Assembly (NCBI RefSeq): GCF_014650875.1
Contig: NZ_BMVU01000045.1
Span: 1 to 64,000 of the forward strand
Source of the DNA: Streptomyces minutiscleroticus
GTDB taxonomy: Bacteria > Actinomycetota > Actinomycetes > Streptomycetales > Streptomycetaceae
Direction: 5' to 3'
Length of the DNA stretch: 64,000 nucleotides
A program made the translations under genes and the position numbers. The notes below the pieces were generated by a model. The model worked only from the letters and a program-made list of their open reading frames with translations, ran no database searches and was not told the origin of the DNA. Position 1 is the first letter of the stretch. Each line of letters starts with the position of its first letter. Below, one piece after another: positions 43,359-53,901 of this stretch.

Positions 43359-44630
43359 ATGCACATCTCTTTTCTCATACACAACGCGTACGGGATCGGA
43401 GGGACCATCAGGACGACCTTCAATCTCGCCGACGCCCTCGCCGACCACCACGACGTCGAGGTCGTCTCGGTCTTCCGCCACCGCGACGAGCCGGTCTTCG
43501 CGCACGACCCGCGGGTCCGCGTCCGGCACCTGGTCGACCTCCGCAAGGACTCCCCCGGCTACGACGGCGAGGACCCCGAGCACCGCGCCCGGGCCAGGGT
43601 GTTCCCGCGCGCCGAGGGCCGCTACGCGCAGTACAGCGCCCTGAGCGACCGCCGGATCGCCGCCCACCTCGCGACGGTCGAGGCCGACGTGGTGGTCGGC
43701 ACCCGGCCGGGCCTCAACGTCCACCTGGCCCGCCAGACCCGCCGCGGCCCGCTCCGCGTCGGCCAGGAGCACCTCACGCTCGACAGCCACTCCGCCGCCC
43801 TGCGCGCGGCCCTGCGGGCCGTCTACCCGTGCCTGGACGCGCTCACCACGACCACCGAGGCCGACGCCCGCGCGTACCGCGGCACGATGCGGCTGCCCGG
43901 CGTACGGATCCAGGCCGTGCCCAACCCGGTGCCCGCGCCCGTCGTGGAGCCCGCGGACGGCTCGGGCAAGTGGGTGGTGGCGGCCGGCCGGCTGGCTCCG
44001 GTCAAGCGGTACGACCTGCTCATCAGGGCGTTCGACCGGGTGCGCGGACAGCGGCCCGACTGGCGGCTGCGGATCTACGGCGGCGGCAAGCAGAAGGAGA
44101 GGCTGCGCGCCCTCATCGACGACCTGGACCTCTACAACCACGTCTACCTGATGGGGCCGGCCAACCCCATCGAGCCGGAGTGGGCCAAGGGCTCCATCGC
44201 CGCCGTCACCTCCAGCCTGGAGTCCTTCGGCATGACGATCGTCGAGGCCATGCGCTGCGGCCTGCCCGTCGTCTCGACGGACTGCCCGCACGGCCCCGGG
44301 GAGATCATCGACAACGGCGTCGACGGCCGCCTCGTCGAGGTCGGCAACGTCGAGGCCATCGCGGGCGGTCTGCTCGAACTCATCAACGACGACGCGCTGC
44401 GGCACCGGATGGCCGTCCGCGCGCTCCAGGACTCCGCCCGCTTCGACCCGGCCCGCATAGCGGAGCGCTACGAGTCGCTCTTCTCCGGGCTGTCCCGGCG
44501 CAGCGGGCCCTCGCGGCTCGCCCGGGTGCGCGAGTCGCTGCACCGCACCAGGGGCGCGCTGCTCAGCGGCGCGTACGCCGTCCGGGACGCCGCCGGACGC
44601 GACGGACTCAGGAAGGGGCGTACCGCATGA
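43359..44630 (+). CDS. Glycosyltransferase family 4 protein
   Basis: 423 residues from ATG 43359. It has a GT-B fold with HISFLIHNAYGIGGTIRTTFNLADALA at the start, VVAAGRLAPVKRYDLLIRAFDRV, WRLRIYGGGKQKERLRALI, and the donor motif SSLESFGMTIVEAMRCGLPVVSTDCPHGPGEII with intact E-x7-E. The sequence resembles teichoic- or capsule-type glucosyltransferases. It overlaps the next gene (ATGA) and so works with it. The acceptor is unknown, probably a cell-surface polymer. Confidence 0.88.
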   Translation: MHISFLIHNAYGIGGTIRTTFNLADALADHHDVEVVSVFRHRDEPVFAHDPRVRVRHLVDLRKDSPGYDGEDPEHRARARVFPRAEGRYAQYSALSDRRIAAHLATVEADVVVGTRPGLNVHLARQTRRGPLRVGQEHLTLDSHSAALRAALRAVYPCLDALTTTTEADARAYRGTMRLPGVRIQAVPNPVPAPVVEPADGSGKWVVAAGRLAPVKRYDLLIRAFDRVRGQRPDWRLRIYGGGKQKERLRALIDDLDLYNHVYLMGPANPIEPEWAKGSIAAVTSSLESFGMTIVEAMRCGLPVVSTDCPHGPGEIIDNGVDGRLVEVGNVEAIAGGLLELINDDALRHRMAVRALQDSARFDPARIAERYESLFSGLSRRSGPSRLARVRESLHRTRGALLSGAYAVRDAAGRDGLRKGRTA

Positions 44631-45520
44631 CGACGCTGGTTCCCCGGCCGCCTCAGCCGCAGCAGCCGTCCGTACCGCCGCAGCCCGTGCCGCGGCGGGC
44701 CGAGGAGGACACCGCCGTGCCGCCCCGCGCCGACTGCGTCGCCGACTCCGCGGGCGGGCTGACCTTCGACGTCACCGAGACCGGGGAGTCCGGCGCCGCG
44801 CTGCTCGTGCTGCGCCGCCGCGACGACGGCGCGGAGGTCAGCCTGCCGCTGACGCCCGTGTCCGAGGGACGGCTGCGGGCCGCGCTGCCCAGCGGCGTCG
44901 CGCTGCCCGAGGGCCGCTGGGACGCCTACGTCCGGCTGGCGGACGGCGAGCCGCAGCGCCTCGTGCCGGGCGTCAACGACCTGCGCTCCCTGGTCGACCG
45001 GATGCCGAGCGGCTCCCTCGGCCACGTCGCGGTCCGCATCCCGTACGCGACCAAGCACGGCAACCTCACCGTCCGCAGCTGGCTGCGCGCCCCGCACGCC
45101 GAGGCGGGCGAACTGCACGTGGGGGAGCGGGTCCTCGAGGTGCGGGGCCGGGTCTACGGCGTCGCCCTCGGCCCGGACGCGTACGCCGAGGTGAGCCCGC
45201 GCGGCGGGGACACGGCGCCGCTGCGGGCCGAGGTGACCGGCGACGCGCCGGACTTCCGCTTCGACGTGCCCTACGACGAGCTGGCGGAGGGCGTCTGGGA
45301 CCTGTGGCTGCGCCCGGCGGGCCAGGCGGGGCCGCGGGTGCGCCTGGCCCGGCTGCTCGACGACGTCGCGGACAAGAAGGCGATCTTCACCTACCCCAAG
45401 GCGGAGCTGCGGGGCGCGCACGGACCGGTCGAGGCGCACCCGTACTACACGGTCGACAACGACCTGTCGGTCGCCGTCACGGCCCGGTCACCCAAGGGCC
45501 CCGCCCCGAAGACCTCCTGA
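44627..45520 (+). CDS. Hypothetical beta-rich partner of the GT4 enzyme
   Basis: 297 residues from ATG 44627, overlapping the glycosyltransferase stop, with AGGAAGGGG upstream. After ~35 Pro/Gln-rich residues the sequence alternates short strands (GGLTFDVTETGESGAALLVLRRR, VSLPLTPVSEGRLRAALP, GHVAVRIPYATKHGNLTVRSW, VYGVALGPDAYAEVSPR), consistent with two or more beta-sandwich domains. No signal peptide or catalytic motif is visible. Its fixed coupling to a GT4 enzyme suggests an accessory or acceptor-binding subunit. Confidence 0.75.
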   Translation: MTTLVPRPPQPQQPSVPPQPVPRRAEEDTAVPPRADCVADSAGGLTFDVTETGESGAALLVLRRRDDGAEVSLPLTPVSEGRLRAALPSGVALPEGRWDAYVRLADGEPQRLVPGVNDLRSLVDRMPSGSLGHVAVRIPYATKHGNLTVRSWLRAPHAEAGELHVGERVLEVRGRVYGVALGPDAYAEVSPRGGDTAPLRAEVTGDAPDFRFDVPYDELAEGVWDLWLRPAGQAGPRVRLARLLDDVADKKAIFTYPKAELRGAHGPVEAHPYYTVDNDLSVAVTARSPKGPAPKTS

Positions 45521-45560
45521 AGGCCGTCGCGCGCCGTCCCGCCCGCGGTCCCCGCGGACC

Positions 45561-47264
<1,704 letters not shown>

Positions 47265-47674
47265 GCTGCCCCCTCGCTCGTCGCGTCCCGGGCCTGCCGT
47301 GGCTCACGCCATGATGCGCGCCCGGGCCGGACTCCGACAGAGGGTGTGCGCGGATCGTGTGGGGGAAACGTGCGCGTCCCGTGGCCGAGAAGAATCGGCG
47401 GGTTTCCGCGTGGCGATCCGGGAAATGCGGAGGGAAAAAGGCCGCCGCCGTGGCGCGGCCCTCCGCTATTCCCGGGCAATTCGAGCGGCGCCGGGCGGGG
47501 ACGGAATTCCGGGTGGCTTGTCGGGAACACGCCGTGAACCGCTCGTACGTGTGATGCCGTTACGCCAAAACGCCTGTCGTCGTCCTGTGACGTCGGTGTG
47601 ACTGCGGGGGCGCGTGACGCACGGTGGCGGGCCCGGGCTTCCGCCGCGGCCGCGGGCGGCCTACCGTGGCGGGC
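47265..47674 (+). other. Intergenic region between ctaD and the I78 inhibitor gene
   Basis: 410 bp between divergent genes. It has the lower-GC stretch GGAGGGAAAAAGG (47429-47441) and GGGCAATTCGAG. At the right end TACCGT (47662-47667) lies seven bases before ATG 47675. No open frame is supportable. Confidence 0.5.
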
Positions 47675-47890
47675 ATGGCACCGATTCCCACTCCGCCCGC
47701 GGAGCCCCAGGACAGCCTCGACGCCTACGTGGGACTGGAGGCGGCGGGCGCCGAGCGCCGGGCCCGCGAACACGGCTGGTCCACCGTCAGGTCGCTGCCG
47801 CCGGGGGCGGTGGTGACCATGGAGTACCGCGCCGGACGGCTGAACTTCGAGGTCGCCGACGGCCTGGTGAAGCGCTGCTGGAAGGGCTGA
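47675..47890 (+). CDS. I78 family peptidase inhibitor (small)
   Basis: 71 residues from ATG 47675, with TACCGT seven bases upstream, so probably leaderless. The end TMEYRAGRLNFEVADGLVKRCWKG matches the I78 pattern (DYRxxRLNVxVD...G.V....CG), and the central GLEAAGAERRAREHGWSTVRSLPPG fits the N-terminal helix. It is shorter than secreted I78 members and has no signal peptide. It may inhibit serine proteases of the subtilisin/chymotrypsin type; the window itself encodes two such proteases, although no linkage is shown. Confidence 0.78.
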   Translation: MAPIPTPPAEPQDSLDAYVGLEAAGAERRAREHGWSTVRSLPPGAVVTMEYRAGRLNFEVADGLVKRCWKG

Positions 47891-47921
47891 GCGAGGTCCC
47901 GCCCGGCGTGCGGTGACGGAA

Positions 47922-47956
47922 GAGGGCCCCGGTTCCGGGAAGGAACCGGGGCCCTC
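47922..47956. terminator. Bidirectional hairpin terminator
   Basis: Perfect 15-bp stem (47922-47936, GAGGGCCCCGGTTCC, with 47942-47956) around a 5-nt loop, between convergent stops. Confidence 0.85.
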
Positions 47957-47999
47957 GTGCCGTGCGGGACGGTGTGCGCGGCCCGTCCGCCGTGCCGGC

Positions 48000-49172
48000 T
48001 CAGCCGCCCGTCAGGGGGCGGGCCGCCGAAGCCGGGCCGCGCGGCGGCCGGTCCGCGTGCGGCAGCCGGTCCGCGTGCGGCGGCCTGCGGCTGCCCACGG
48101 GGGTGACGGGCGTGCGCTCCGAACGGGTCAGGTGCGGGCCGGGCGCCAGGTGGACCGGCGTCCGCGGCGTGCGGGCGGTCGGCTCCCGCGGCGCCTCGCG
48201 GGAGGCCGGTTCGCGCGCCGCGGGCTCCTGGGCGGCCGGCTCCAGCACCGTGAGCTCGTGCGGCGCGGCGCCCCGGGCCGTGCCCTCGTGCGGGGCGGCC
48301 TGACGGACCGGCGGCCCGGACGGTACGGACTCCCCGGCGGACGGCGCGCCGTCCTGGGCCAGCAGCGCGCCGGCCGGTGTCCTGGCCGGGGCCGGGACCG
48401 GGACCGGAGCGGTGCCGCGGCGGCGCCAGGCGTCGCGCAGCGCGAACAGGGTGGCCTCCGCACGGGCGATCAGCGGCTCGAACCAGGGCAGCGCCAGCAG
48501 GATCAGCAGACCCGCGGTCCAGCCCAGCAGGACGTCGCTCAGCCAGTGCGTACCGAGGTAGACGGTGGTGAGACCGACCCCGAGCGAGACCACGGCGGAG
48601 AGCGCGGACAGCCAGCGGCGGGCGCGCGGCGTCGACGCCAGATAGGCGAGGATGCCCCATGTCACCACGGCGTTGGCGGTGTGGCCCGAGGGAAATATGT
48701 CGCCGCCGAGCCACATCTCGTTGGAGCCGATCTCGGTCGCGTAGTGCGGTCCGAGGCGGCCCATGCCGAGCTTGGCGGCGCCCACGGTGACGTTCAGGAG
48801 CAGCAGCGCGGCGCCCAGCGTCAGCAGCGGGCGGAGCGTGTGCTGCCGCCACGAGCGCCAGCCCAGCCAGGCGGCGACCATCACGGCGGTGGGCCCGCGC
48901 TGGCCCAGGACCACGTAGTAGTCGAGGAAGGCGTGGATCTCCGGCCACTGCTGGTAGGGCCGGAAGAACATGACCTGCCAGTCGAGCCGGACCAGCCACG
49001 AGGTGATCAGCACGGCCCACACGATGGCGCCGTAGAAGGCGAGGGTGGCGGAGAAGAGGACCACCCGGTGCCGGCTCATCCTGGGCACGTCGATGTGGGC
49101 CGGTCGTTCCGGCTCACGGTCAAGCCGGGCGAACACCCGGTCCAGACGAGTCAGCTTCCGTTCGGTACGCAC
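48000..49172 (-). CDS. PAP2 superfamily membrane phosphatase
   Basis: 390 residues from GTG 49172 (MRTERKLTRL); a TTG at 49214 would add 14 residues. Five or six TM helices carry the phosphatase motifs KLGMGRLGP, DIFPSGHTANAVVTWG and YLGTHWLSDVLLGW (catalytic His in SGH and HWLSD). It dephosphorylates a lipid or prenyl phosphate, such as undecaprenyl diphosphate, at the outer face. About 120 C-terminal residues are Pro/Arg/Glu-rich and disordered, an unusual extension. Confidence 0.9.
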   Translation of the reverse strand: MRTERKLTRLDRVFARLDREPERPAHIDVPRMSRHRVVLFSATLAFYGAIVWAVLITSWLVRLDWQVMFFRPYQQWPEIHAFLDYYVVLGQRGPTAVMVAAWLGWRSWRQHTLRPLLTLGAALLLLNVTVGAAKLGMGRLGPHYATEIGSNEMWLGGDIFPSGHTANAVVTWGILAYLASTPRARRWLSALSAVVSLGVGLTTVYLGTHWLSDVLLGWTAGLLILLALPWFEPLIARAEATLFALRDAWRRRGTAPVPVPAPARTPAGALLAQDGAPSAGESVPSGPPVRQAAPHEGTARGAAPHELTVLEPAAQEPAAREPASREAPREPTARTPRTPVHLAPGPHLTRSERTPVTPVGSRRPPHADRLPHADRPPRGPASAARPLTGG

Positions 49173-49349
49173 GTCAATCGACGTTACAGCGAGTGAGGTG
49201 CGTTCCAGGCCCAATCACCGGCTTTGTGATGACGATGTGATGTGGGATTCCTCTCAGGGAGATGGTTTATTCGCCGGGATATGCAATCGCGGGGGCCGGT
49301 GCTCCGATAATTCCCGGTGATCCATAAGGGTGGCCGTTTTATCTCCCTT

Positions 49350-49384
49350 ATAAATTCGTTCACCGGAAGATCCGACGAATTTAT
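49350..49384. repeat. AT-rich inverted repeat ATAAATTCGT
   Basis: ATAAATTCGT (49350-49359) pairs perfectly with ACGAATTTAT (49375-49384) across 15 bp. An adjacent ATAAGGG/CCCTTAT pair lies at 49324-49330 and 49345-49351. It sits in the 240-bp AT-rich gap between the PAP2 and mannosyltransferase genes and may be a terminator, an operator, or both. Confidence 0.7.
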
Positions 49385-49414
49385 CCGGCCGCTCACGGGT
49401 CGTCAGGGGGCCGG

Positions 49415-50644
49415 TCAGGGCGGGCCTGAGCCGTTCAGCCAGAACGCCCCGTACACCGCCGACACCGCGGCCACACCTCCGAGCACCCCCGCCGACCTGG
49501 TGGGACGCAGCCGCGCCAGAGCCCGCGCGAGCGGGAACAACAGGGGAAAGGCGGGCAGCAGCAGGCGCGGCTTCGAGCCGAAATAGCCCGACGCGCACAG
49601 GGCGAGCGCGAGGACGATCCCCGTGTACGCCAGCAGCGCGGGCGGCTGGCCCTGCCGCACGCCGGCGGCGTACAGCGCCAGGAGCAGGGCCACCGAGGCG
49701 ACCAGCGCGAGCCCGGCGAGGGCCGAGGGGAACGACGTGAACCTGCCGGCGACGAAGCGGGTGAAGGCGTACCCGCCGTCGAAGCCGTTGCCCCAGCCCG
49801 CCTGGACGTCGAGGTAGCCCAGCGGGCCCGCGCCCGTGCGGCGGCCCACCCACAGCACGTAGCCGACGGCGCCCAGGGGCGAGACGGCGACGGCGACGGC
49901 CCGCGCGCCCGTCGCCCTCCGCCACGCCGCCGAGGCCGCACCCCGCGCCTGTCCGTCCGGGGCGCCGCTCCGCGTTCCGCCCTCTGCGGCCGCCGCCCGC
50001 CGGTCCCGTGCGAACGAGGCGAACGCCGCCGTCCACACGGCGGCGGCCACGGCCATGCCCACCGGTCGGGTCAGCCCGGCCGCCGCCGCCAGCGCGCCCG
50101 CCGTGAGCCAGCGGCCCGTCAGCACCGCGTACAGCGACCATGCGGCGAGCGCGGTGAACAGCGACTCGCTGTACGCCATCGACTGCACGACCCCGACCGG
50201 CAGCACCGCCCACGCCAGCACCGCGCAGATGCCGGCCCGCCTCCCGTACAGCAGGTCGGCGACCGCGAAGACCCCCCAGGCCGCGGCGAGCGAGGCGAGC
50301 GTGCTCACCAGCAGACCCGCGTCCGCGTACGGCAGCGGGGTCACCGCCGCGACGGCCCGTTCCAGCCACGGCAGCAGCGGGAAGAACGCCAGGTTCGAGT
50401 GGACGTCCCCGCCGGGCAGCCGGACCTCGTAGCCGTATCCGGAAGCCGCCACCCGCACGTACCACACGGAGTCCCAGCGCGCCGTGAGCAAGTGGTGGGC
50501 GCTCGTTCCCCGCGCCGCGCTCCACACCGCCAGCACCGCGACCCCCAGCGCACGCACCGCCGCGTATCCCAACAGGGCGGGCGCGGCCCGGCGTACGGAG
50601 GGGCCCGCGCGGGGCGGGACGGCGGGCGTCGCTGGATCGGTCAC
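49415..50644 (-). CDS. PIG-V-like mannosyltransferase (GT-C membrane protein)
   Basis: 409 residues from GTG 50644, with GATAAT seven bases upstream, so likely leaderless. About ten TM helices and the GT-C loop RWDSVWYVRVAASGYGYE (catalytic Asp) followed by NLAFFPLLPWLERAV match the PIG-V/GPI-mannosyltransferase-like family found in actinobacteria. It probably transfers mannose from polyprenyl-phosphate-mannose onto an envelope glycan or protein. The stretch of Arg/Ala around residues 215-255 is a cytoplasmic loop of variable length. Confidence 0.87.
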   Translation of the reverse strand: MTDPATPAVPPRAGPSVRRAAPALLGYAAVRALGVAVLAVWSAARGTSAHHLLTARWDSVWYVRVAASGYGYEVRLPGGDVHSNLAFFPLLPWLERAVAAVTPLPYADAGLLVSTLASLAAAWGVFAVADLLYGRRAGICAVLAWAVLPVGVVQSMAYSESLFTALAAWSLYAVLTGRWLTAGALAAAAGLTRPVGMAVAAAVWTAAFASFARDRRAAAAEGGTRSGAPDGQARGAASAAWRRATGARAVAVAVSPLGAVGYVLWVGRRTGAGPLGYLDVQAGWGNGFDGGYAFTRFVAGRFTSFPSALAGLALVASVALLLALYAAGVRQGQPPALLAYTGIVLALALCASGYFGSKPRLLLPAFPLLFPLARALARLRPTRSAGVLGGVAAVSAVYGAFWLNGSGPP

Positions 50645-50908
50645 GGGCTCGATTATCGGGCGGAGCCGCAACCGGAAGGGGCACGCAGACGCGTCGTACC
50701 GGGAGACGGCGTGGCGCACACCACACCGTACGGCCCGCAGACGTGAGAGGTCCGCCACGCGACACTGGCCTGAACTCGCGTAACCTGACGGCTCACTCGC
50801 CCTTCGGCGCGCGGGTGCCGGAGGACCGCCCCTCCGCACCGCAGCCACCGCGGGAAGTCCCCGCCCGCGGAACCGCCGACCGCGAGGGAACATCTGGGAG
50901 GTACGTAC

Positions 50909-52549
50909 ATGTCCGGGACGACCACGGCCGCAGTGCGACGCCGTCGGGAGGCCGGGGCCGGTGCCAACCGCTGGGTCGTCCTCGTCGTCCTCTGCGCCAG
51001 CCTGCTGCTGGTCGCCCTCGACGCCACGGTGCTGCACGTCGCGGTGCCCGCCGTCACCGAGGACCTCAGGCCCGGCGCGATGGAACTGCTCTGGATCGTC
51101 GACGTCTACCCGCTCGTCTGCGCCTCGCTGCTGATCCTCTTCGGCACGCTGGGCGACCGCGTCGGCCGCAGACGCGTCCTCCTGCTCGGTTACGCGCTCT
51201 TCGGCGTCGCGTCCGCCGCGGCGGCCCTGTCCGACGACGCGCGGCTGCTGATCGCGGCGCGCGCCCTGCTCGGCGTGGGCGGCGCGATGATCATGCCCGC
51301 GACGCTGTCGATCCTGCGCCAGGTCTTTCCCGACCGGCGCGAGAGGGCCCTCGCCATCGGCGTCTGGAGCGCGGTGGCCGCGGTCGGCGCGGCGGTCGGA
51401 CCGCTGCTCGGAGGCTTCCTCCTGGAGCACTTCTGGTGGGGTTCGGTCTTCCTGATCAACATTCCCCTGATGCTGGTCAGCCTGCCGGTCGGCCGGCTGC
51501 TGCTGCCCGAGTCGACCGGCCGGCGGGACGGCCCGTGGGACGTGGTCGGCGCGCTGATGGCGGCGGCCGGGCTCTTCGGCCTGGTGCTCGGCGTGAAGCG
51601 GCTGGGCGGCGGCGAGGCGCCGCTGGGCCCGGCCACCCTCGTCCCGCTGCTGGCGGGCGCCGCCCTGCTCGCCGGCTTCGTCCGCAGGCAGCGCGGGCGC
51701 GCACACCCCCTCGTCGATCTGCGCATGTTCACCCGGCCCGCCTTCAGTACGTCGGTGGGCTGCATCGTGCTGGCCATGCTCGCGCTGGTCGGACTCGAAC
51801 TCATCGCCGCGCAGTACCTCCAGCTCGTCCTCGGCCTCTCGCCGCTCCAGACGGGCCTCAGGCTGCTGCCGCTGACCGTGGCGGCGATGGCGGCGGGGCT
51901 CCTCGGCGCCCGGATGCTGCACCGCTTCGGCCCGCGGACCATGGTCGGCCTCGGCTTCTGCCTCACCGCGGCGGCCGTGCTCACGCTCACCGCGATGGGC
52001 CGCGAGGACAACGCGCCGCTGCTGCTCACCGGCTTCGTGCTGCTCGGCTTCGGCCTGGAGACCACCCTGTTCGGGGCGTACGAGTCGATGCTGAGCGAGG
52101 CGCCGCCGGAGCAGTCGGGCGGGGCCGCGGCGATCGGCGAGACCTCGTACCAGCTGGGCGCGGGCATCGGCATAGCACTGCTCGGCAGCGTGATGAACGC
52201 CGCCTACGCGCCGCGCCTGTCCTCCGTGCCGGGCGTGCCGGCCGCCGACGCGGCGGGGGCGAGCCACTCGCTGGGGGAGGCGTACGAGGTGGCCGACCGG
52301 CTCGGCGGCTCCTCCGGGACGGCGCTGCACGACGCCGCCTGCGCCTCCTTCGTGCACGGGCTGCACGTGACGCTGCTCGTCAGCGCCGGACTGCTGCTGC
52401 TCGGCGCGGTGATGGCGCTGCGGCTGCCGCGCACCATGGAGTGCGGGGCGCCGCCCGCCGGAACCCTGGCCGAGGTGCCCTCGCCCCGCGAGCCCTCCGC
52501 GGCATCCGCGTCCTCGTCCTCCCCGGTGCGGGCGGAGTCGGTCGGCTGA
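50909..52549 (+). CDS. MFS drug exporter, DHA2 (EmrB/QacA) family
   Basis: 546 residues from ATG 50909, with GGGAGGT upstream. The hydropathy suggests 14 TM segments. It has the DHA2 N-terminal ALDATVLHVAVPAVTEDL, motif A GTLGDRVGRRRVLL, the antiporter motif LGVGGAMIMPATLSILRQVFP and AVGAAVGPLLGGFLLE. It exports an unknown compound in exchange for protons. No TetR-type regulator is adjacent. It is divergent from the mannosyltransferase gene, with a 264-bp shared region. Confidence 0.93.
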   Translation: MSGTTTAAVRRRREAGAGANRWVVLVVLCASLLLVALDATVLHVAVPAVTEDLRPGAMELLWIVDVYPLVCASLLILFGTLGDRVGRRRVLLLGYALFGVASAAAALSDDARLLIAARALLGVGGAMIMPATLSILRQVFPDRRERALAIGVWSAVAAVGAAVGPLLGGFLLEHFWWGSVFLINIPLMLVSLPVGRLLLPESTGRRDGPWDVVGALMAAAGLFGLVLGVKRLGGGEAPLGPATLVPLLAGAALLAGFVRRQRGRAHPLVDLRMFTRPAFSTSVGCIVLAMLALVGLELIAAQYLQLVLGLSPLQTGLRLLPLTVAAMAAGLLGARMLHRFGPRTMVGLGFCLTAAAVLTLTAMGREDNAPLLLTGFVLLGFGLETTLFGAYESMLSEAPPEQSGGAAAIGETSYQLGAGIGIALLGSVMNAAYAPRLSSVPGVPAADAAGASHSLGEAYEVADRLGGSSGTALHDAACASFVHGLHVTLLVSAGLLLLGAVMALRLPRTMECGAPPAGTLAEVPSPREPSAASASSSSPVRAESVG

Positions 52550-52657
52550 ACCGACCGGCCGTGCGGGGGACGCACGCTCTGGACGCGCGGGACACCGCGC
52601 CGTAACGTCGGCGCCGATCTGTGACTAACAGTGCTAGTTTTCCGTGCCGGAGGCCCC

Positions 52658-53848
52658 ATGTCCGCTTCCTCGAAGCTGCCGCCCTTCGACCCCGCCGACC
52701 CGCTGGGCGTCGACGACCTGCTCGAACCGGAGGACCTCGCCGTCCGCGACACCGTGCGGCGCTGGGCCGCGGACCGGGTGCTGCCGTACGTCGCCGAGTG
52801 GTACGAGAAGGGCGAACTGCCCGGGATCCGGGAGCTGGCGAAGGAGCTGGGCGCCCTCGGCGCGCTCGGCATGTCCCTGGAGGGCCACGGCTGCGCCGGA
52901 GCCTCGGCCGTGCAGTACGGCCTGGCCTGCCTGGAGCTGGAGGCCGCCGACTCCGGCATCCGCTCGCTCGTCTCGGTCCAGGGCTCCCTCGCGATGTACG
53001 CGATCCACCGCTTCGGCTCCGAGGAGCAGAAGCGGGAGTGGCTGCCGCGCATGGCGGCCGGCGAGGTCATCGGCTGCTTCGGCCTGACCGAGCCCGACCA
53101 CGGCTCCGACCCCGCGTCCATGCGGACGTACGCCAGGCGCGACGGCGCGGACTGGGTGCTCGACGGCCGCAAGATGTGGATCACGAACGGGTCGGTCGCG
53201 GGCGTCGCCGTCGTCTGGGCCCGCACCGACGACGGCATCCGCGGCTTCGTCGTGCCCACCGACCGGCCCGGCTTCTCCGCGCCCGAGATCCGGCACAAGT
53301 GGTCGCTGCGCGCCTCGGTCACCAGCGAGCTGGTCCTCGACGGCGTACGGCTGCCGGCCGACGCGATGCTGCCGGAGGCCACCGGGCTCAAGGGCCCGCT
53401 GAGCTGTCTGTCGCACGCGCGGTACGGGATCGTGTGGGGGGCGATGGGCGCGGCGCGGGCCAGCTTCGAGGCGGCGCTGGAGTACGCGCGCTCGCGGGAG
53501 CAGTTCGGGCGGGCCATCGGCGGCTTCCAGCTCACCCAGGCCAAGCTCGCCGACATGGCGGTCGAACTGCACAAGGGGATTCTGCTCGCGCACCACCTCG
53601 GGCGGCGCATGGACGCCGGCCGCCTGCGTCCCGAGCAGGTCAGCTTCGGCAAGCTCAACAACGTGCGGGAGGCGATCGGGATCTGCCGCACGGCGCGGAC
53701 GGTCCTGGGCGCGAACGGCATCTCGCTGGAGTACCCCGTGATGCGGCACGCCACCAACCTGGAATCGGTGCTCACCTACGAGGGCACCGTCGAGATGCAC
53801 CAGCTCGTGCTGGGCAAGGCGCTCACCGGGCTCGACGCCTTCCGGTGA
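52658..53848 (+). CDS. Acyl-CoA dehydrogenase, glutaryl-CoA dehydrogenase-like
   Basis: 396 residues from ATG 52658 with GGAGG upstream. It has the FAD/acyl-CoA signature CFGLTEPDHGSDPASM, KMWITNGSVAGVAVVWAR, the glutaryl-type HKWSLRASVTSELVLDGVRLP, AREQFGRAIGGFQLTQAKLADM-type helix (here SREQFGRAIGGFQLTQ), and the catalytic Glu in LTYEGTVEMHQLVLGKALTG. Glutaryl-CoA dehydrogenase oxidises and decarboxylates glutaryl-CoA to crotonyl-CoA in lysine and tryptophan breakdown. Substrate is inferred from the KxSLRAS motif. It stands alone; no etfAB is near. Confidence 0.9.
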   Translation: MSASSKLPPFDPADPLGVDDLLEPEDLAVRDTVRRWAADRVLPYVAEWYEKGELPGIRELAKELGALGALGMSLEGHGCAGASAVQYGLACLELEAADSGIRSLVSVQGSLAMYAIHRFGSEEQKREWLPRMAAGEVIGCFGLTEPDHGSDPASMRTYARRDGADWVLDGRKMWITNGSVAGVAVVWARTDDGIRGFVVPTDRPGFSAPEIRHKWSLRASVTSELVLDGVRLPADAMLPEATGLKGPLSCLSHARYGIVWGAMGAARASFEAALEYARSREQFGRAIGGFQLTQAKLADMAVELHKGILLAHHLGRRMDAGRLRPEQVSFGKLNNVREAIGICRTARTVLGANGISLEYPVMRHATNLESVLTYEGTVEMHQLVLGKALTGLDAFR

Positions 53849-53872
53849 GCCGGCGGGGGAGGTCCCCGTGGG

Positions 53873-53901
53873 GAGGCAGGGCCGGTGGGCGGCCCTGCCT
53901 C
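53873..53901. terminator. Bidirectional terminator overlapping the SepF-like stop
   Basis: 12-bp perfect stem (53873-53884, GAGGCAGGGCCG, with 53890-53901) and 5-nt loop. Its right arm includes two bases of the stop codon of the convergent gene. Confidence 0.75.
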
